In this document: positions 14,131 through 16,758 of the stretch, one piece after another
Numbering within the stretch: the stretch's first letter is position 1
Layout: every line of letters begins with the position of its first letter
NCBI GenBank assembly: GCA_020721025.1
Contig: DYNO01000058.1
Coordinates: 1 to 16,758 of the forward strand
Length of the DNA stretch: 16,758 nucleotides
Reading direction: 5' to 3'
DNA from: Thiomargarita sp.
GTDB lineage: Bacteria; Pseudomonadota; Gammaproteobacteria; Beggiatoales; Beggiatoaceae
Program-made: the position numbers and the translations under genes
Notes under the pieces: generated by a model
The model's database searches: none
Told to the model about the DNA's origin: nothing
What the model saw: only the letters and a program-made list of their open reading frames with translations

Positions 14131-15852
14131 TTATTCTTTATTCACCACACGGTTAATTTCTTCCAGCGAAGTGAGACCGTCACGGGCTTTTTTCAGACCG
14201 GAGATACGCAAATCAGGAATACTTTCTTTGCGGGCTTGGTCAGCGAGACTGATCGCATTTTTGCCTTCCATAATCAAGCGGCGCATTTCCGATGACAATG
14301 GCATGACTTGGTAAATCCCTACCCGTCCTTTGTACCCTAAACCGCCACATTTTTCGCAGCCGCCGGGCTTGGGACTGTACAATTTAAACCCTTCAGCACT
14401 GATTTCTTCCTTGCTGAAACCTTCTATGAGCAGTGCTTTTTCTGGAACTTGTTGTTCAACCTTGCAAGAACACAGCCGCCGACATAACCGTTGTGCCATA
14501 ATTAAATTCACTGCGGTCGCAATGGCAAAGGGGGGTAATCCCATGTCAATCATACGAGTCAAGGTTTGCGGCGCGTCATTGGTGTGCAAAGTTGACATCA
14601 CCATGTGACCCGTCGATGCGGCTTTAATCGCAATCCCGCCGGTTTCAATATCCCGAATTTCCCCCACCAGAATAATATCAGGGTCTTGCCGCAAGAAGGC
14701 TTTCAATGCTTTGGAAAAACTCATGCCGGTCCGCTCGTCAATTTGCACCTGATTCACACCGGGCAAGTTAATTTCAACGGGGTCTTCGGCGGTGGAAATG
14801 TTGACATCATCTTTATTGAGGATGTTAATTCCAGTATAAAGCGACACAGTTTTACCGCTACCTGTGGGTCCCGTCACTAAGGTCATGCCGTAAGGATTGG
14901 CTAACGCTTCGAGATATAAACGTTTTTGATCTTCCTCATAGCCCAACATGTCAATATTCAACTTGGCAGCAGAGGAATCCAAAATACGCATCACCACTTT
15001 TTCGCCCCACAACGTCGGCATGGTACTCACCCGAAAGTCGATGGATTTGGTCGCAGAAATCTTTAATTTAATACGACCATCTTGCGGCACCCGGCGTTCC
15101 GACACGTCCAACCGCGACATAACCTTGAGACGAGAAGATAATTTACGTTGCAAACTGATCGGCGGATTTGCCACCACGCGCAACATGCCATCCACCCGAA
15201 ACCGTACCCGGTAAAATTTCTCGTAAGGTTCAAAATGTAAATCTGACGCACCTGACTTAATTGCATCAAGCAACATTTTATTGACGAATTTCACAACTGG
15301 GGCTTCATTTGCCTCATCATCTTTATCGTCTTTCCTATCGGAATCTTCATCTTGCAATTCCAGATCATCTAAACCTTCGCCCAAGTCTTTCATCGTATTA
15401 TCAAAGACTTCAAGACTGCGTTCGATTAATTTATTGAGTTTATCATCTTCAACTAAAATCACCTCGGTATGAGTCTTAGTCGAAAATTTAATTTCATCCA
15501 ACGCATTGAGATTGGTGGGATCGGACATTGCCACGAATAACCGATTACCTCGTTTATACATTGGCAAAACTTTATGTTTTCTAATCAGTTTTTCGTCGAT
15601 AAGTTTGATAATTTCGGTGTTTAACTCGACGCTTTCGATATCAACCAAGGGCACCCCAAATTCTTCCGCAGCGGCAAAAGCAATCTCCCGGCTTCCGACT
15701 AGCTTTTTTTCCACCACATAACTGACAAACGGGGTACGACTTGCCAGTGATTTTTCAAAGGCTTCTTCGGCATCTTCTTGTTTCAAAAAACCATCATCGA
15801 CCAATCGCCGCGCGAGTCCAGTCAGGATGATCTTGGAGGTAGGCACTGCCAT
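14131..15852 (-). CDS. pilB: PilB, type IV pilus extension ATPase
   Basis: PilB is the cytoplasmic hexameric GspE-family motor that drives pilus assembly through PilC. Counting from the ATG at 15850-15852 (573 residues), the N-terminal GspE-N type domain covers about 1-150 and an acidic Asp/Glu/Lys linker about 150-185. The catalytic core follows: Walker A GPTGSGKT (328-335), Asp box EDPVE (356-360), Walker B DIILVGEIRD (392-401) and His box STGHMVMSTLHTND (413-426). The C-terminal zinc region has Cys461, Cys463, Cys499 and Cys502. The first pair is Cys-Ser-Cys where PilB and GspE proteins usually have Cys-x-x-Cys, with another Cys at 457. The longer frame to 15918 would need a TTG start and adds 22 non-conserved residues. 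It heads the pilBCD unit. Confidence 0.96.
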   Translation of the reverse strand: MAVPTSKIILTGLARRLVDDGFLKQEDAEEAFEKSLASRTPFVSYVVEKKLVGSREIAFAAAEEFGVPLVDIESVELNTEIIKLIDEKLIRKHKVLPMYKRGNRLFVAMSDPTNLNALDEIKFSTKTHTEVILVEDDKLNKLIERSLEVFDNTMKDLGEGLDDLELQDEDSDRKDDKDDEANEAPVVKFVNKMLLDAIKSGASDLHFEPYEKFYRVRFRVDGMLRVVANPPISLQRKLSSRLKVMSRLDVSERRVPQDGRIKLKISATKSIDFRVSTMPTLWGEKVVMRILDSSAAKLNIDMLGYEEDQKRLYLEALANPYGMTLVTGPTGSGKTVSLYTGINILNKDDVNISTAEDPVEINLPGVNQVQIDERTGMSFSKALKAFLRQDPDIILVGEIRDIETGGIAIKAASTGHMVMSTLHTNDAPQTLTRMIDMGLPPFAIATAVNLIMAQRLCRRLCSCKVEQQVPEKALLIEGFSKEEISAEGFKLYSPKPGGCEKCGGLGYKGRVGIYQVMPLSSEMRRLIMEGKNAISLADQARKESIPDLRISGLKKARDGLTSLEEINRVVNKE

Positions 15853-15985
15853 AGTTTTCGGCTCTTGAGTTAAATTATTGTTATCTGTGGATACAAATTG
15901 TCTTGTTGGGTCGCGCAAAAGGTCAGGATATTCAGACGAGAACGTTTTTTAGAATGCAAATCAAAATATTATCGCTCTCTACTTG

Positions 15986-16014
15986 TTAGGAGGTGGGAAT
16001 TATGCCAATCCTAA
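15986..16014 (+). promoter_or_regulatory. Hairpin enclosing a strong Shine-Dalgarno (plus strand)
   Basis: TTAGGA (15986-15991) can pair with TCCTAA (16009-16014). The stem would hide part of the AGGAGG at 15988-15993 and hold the ATG at 16002 in its loop, a layout that could restrain translation of the small frame. On the minus strand the same bases lie just after trpG and have no following T-tract. Confidence 0.3.
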
Positions 16015-16076
16015 AAATTAATGAGCTAATCACTTATCTGATCGACATCATTAAAAAGTTCTTGAGTATCGCATGA
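16002..16076 (+). CDS. Possible 24-residue amphipathic peptide
   Basis: A perfect Shine-Dalgarno (AGGAGG, 15988-15993) lies 8 nt before an ATG that opens a 24-codon frame. The peptide starts MPILKINEL and ends IIKKFLSIA. It is rich in Ile and Leu with spaced charges, so it could form an amphipathic membrane-active helix. A TATTAT box at 15967-15972 could be its -10, but the -35 is weak. Its 3' part overlaps the end of trpG in antisense, so the composition may simply mirror that gene. No homolog is recognised; this is a candidate only. Confidence 0.25.
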   Translation: MPILKINELITYLIDIIKKFLSIA

Positions 16077-16621
16077 CCCTGTTGTGTCAAGATAGATTCA
16101 GGATGAAATTGCACCCCTACTATAGGCAAAGTTTTATGTTTCACCCCCATAATTTCATCAACTTGTCCTTGCTCATCTGCTGTCCACGCGGTCATTTCCA
16201 AACATTCGGGAAAACTTTGTTTTTCAATCACTAACGAATGATAACGGGTAGCTTCAAAAGGATTGGTCAGCCCGGCGAATAATCCGTCGTTATGATGATG
16301 AATAAGCGAAGTTTTTCCGTGCATCACCGTGCGTGCATGAACGATTTTACCCCCAAAGGCTTGTCCAATGCCTTGATGTCCCAAACACACGCCCAAAATG
16401 GGTATGTGACCGGCAAAAGTACGGATGGTCTCCAGTGAAATTCCTGCCTCATTTGGAGTGCATGGACCGGGTGATATCACAATATACGACGGGGAAATGG
16501 ACATAATTTCATTTATTGTGATCTGGTCATTGCGACATACTTTCACTTCCGTGCCCAATTCGCCAAAGTATTGCACCAGATTATAGGTAAACGAATCATA
16601 ATTGTCTATCATCAATAACAT
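16034..16621 (-). CDS. trpG: Anthranilate/aminodeoxychorismate synthase glutaminase subunit (TrpG/PabA)
   Basis: This 195-residue class I glutamine amidotransferase releases ammonia from glutamine for a chorismate-using partner, TrpE (tryptophan) or PabB (folate). The family markers are present: MIDNYDSFTYNLVQYF at the start, the oxyanion-strand PGPCTPNEAGIS (51-62), nucleophile Cys79 in GVCLGHQ, MHGKTSLIHH (100-109), and the His173/Glu175 pair in VQFHPESIL. Length is normal. TrpG and PabA cannot be told apart from the sequence, and one protein often serves both enzymes. No trpE, pabB or trpD is in the window; the gene stands upstream of pilB in the same direction. Two Fur-like sites lie 62 to 98 bp upstream of its ATG. 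Confidence 0.93.
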   Translation of the reverse strand: MLLMIDNYDSFTYNLVQYFGELGTEVKVCRNDQITINEIMSISPSYIVISPGPCTPNEAGISLETIRTFAGHIPILGVCLGHQGIGQAFGGKIVHARTVMHGKTSLIHHHNDGLFAGLTNPFEATRYHSLVIEKQSFPECLEMTAWTADEQGQVDEIMGVKHKTLPIVGVQFHPESILTQQGHAILKNFLMMSIR

Positions 16622-16682
16622 ATTATTGCTCTGTTATTTTCAATTAATTGGAATTTGCAGGATGTAACAGCTTCTAAATCAT

Positions 16683-16697
16683 TGACAATCATTAACA
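16683..16697. promoter_or_regulatory. Fur-box-like site, distal copy to the edge
   Basis: TGACAATCATTAACA matches the 7-1-7 Fur consensus TGATAATnATTATCA in all but two positions. It overlaps a TTGACA (16682-16687) that could be a plus-strand -35 box. It starts 22 bp, about two helical turns, from the stronger site. Confidence 0.5.
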
Positions 16698-16704
16698 AAG
16701 AAGA

Positions 16705-16719
16705 TGAGAATGATTATCA
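16705..16719. promoter_or_regulatory. Fur box (iron-responsive operator)
   Basis: TGAGAATGATTATCA matches the 7-1-7 Fur consensus with a single mismatch. With the plus-strand TTGACA at 16682-16687 and GAGAAT (16706-16711, 18-bp spacing) it would cover a promoter for a gene to the right of the window. It also lies upstream of trpG on the minus strand, so either or both genes could respond to iron. Confidence 0.65.
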
Positions 16720-16758
16720 GTGATATTCCCGTCGTATCAAACTGTTTTCGCAACTGCT

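Noticed and set aside
15853..15918. Upstream TTG start for pilB
   Set aside because: The added 22 residues are polar and not family-like; the ATG at 15852 gives the usual PilB length.
15986..16014. Intrinsic terminator of trpG
   Set aside because: The stem is only 6 bp and no T-tract follows on the minus strand.

Overview
The window looks like chromosome of a gammaproteobacterium with moderate to low GC. The order pilB-pilC-pilD-coaE-zapD is a classic gammaproteobacterial type IV pilus/housekeeping cluster, and ZapD is found mainly in beta/gammaproteobacteria. The general feel of the proteins and the AT-rich gaps suggest a Thiotrichales/Beggiatoa-like lineage, but that is an impression and not a demonstrated placement. 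Every clear gene lies on the minus strand, so transcription runs from right to left.

Right part (about 9.2-16.8 kb): a TrpG/PabA glutamine amidotransferase lies next to the edge, with two Fur-box-like operators upstream of it. It is followed by pilB (extension ATPase), pilC (platform protein), pilD (prepilin peptidase), an orphan OLD/RecF-like AAA ATPase inserted between pilD and coaE, then coaE (dephospho-CoA kinase) and zapD (FtsZ-associated). A possible 24-residue plus-strand peptide with a strong Shine-Dalgarno sits between pilB and trpG.

Left part (1-8.9 kb): a Pil-Chp type chemosensory cluster in the usual order: a PilG-like response regulator with an extra N-terminal pseudo-receiver, a PilH-like regulator, a CheW/PilI-like coupling protein, a large Cache-type chemoreceptor in the PilJ position, and the N-terminus of a ChpA/PilL-like protein cut by the left edge. 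Two things break the usual arrangement. First, a decayed IS200/IS605-family tnpB (about 7.49-7.92 kb) lies in a 1 kb gap between the pilG-like and pilH-like genes. Second, a substrate-binding lipoprotein with no permease or ATPase nearby lies between pilH and pilI. It is predicted to be an inner-membrane-anchored ligand binder and may feed the adjacent chemoreceptor.

Together the two parts supply the pilus motor/assembly proteins and the sensory pathway that would steer twitching or gliding motility. The gaps 5.4-6.7 kb and 7.0-8.1 kb are AT-rich and hold no intact gene, only decayed element fragments. Several gene junctions (mcp/chpA, cheW/mcp, pilC/pilD, pilB/pilC) carry inverted repeats that could shape operon mRNA.
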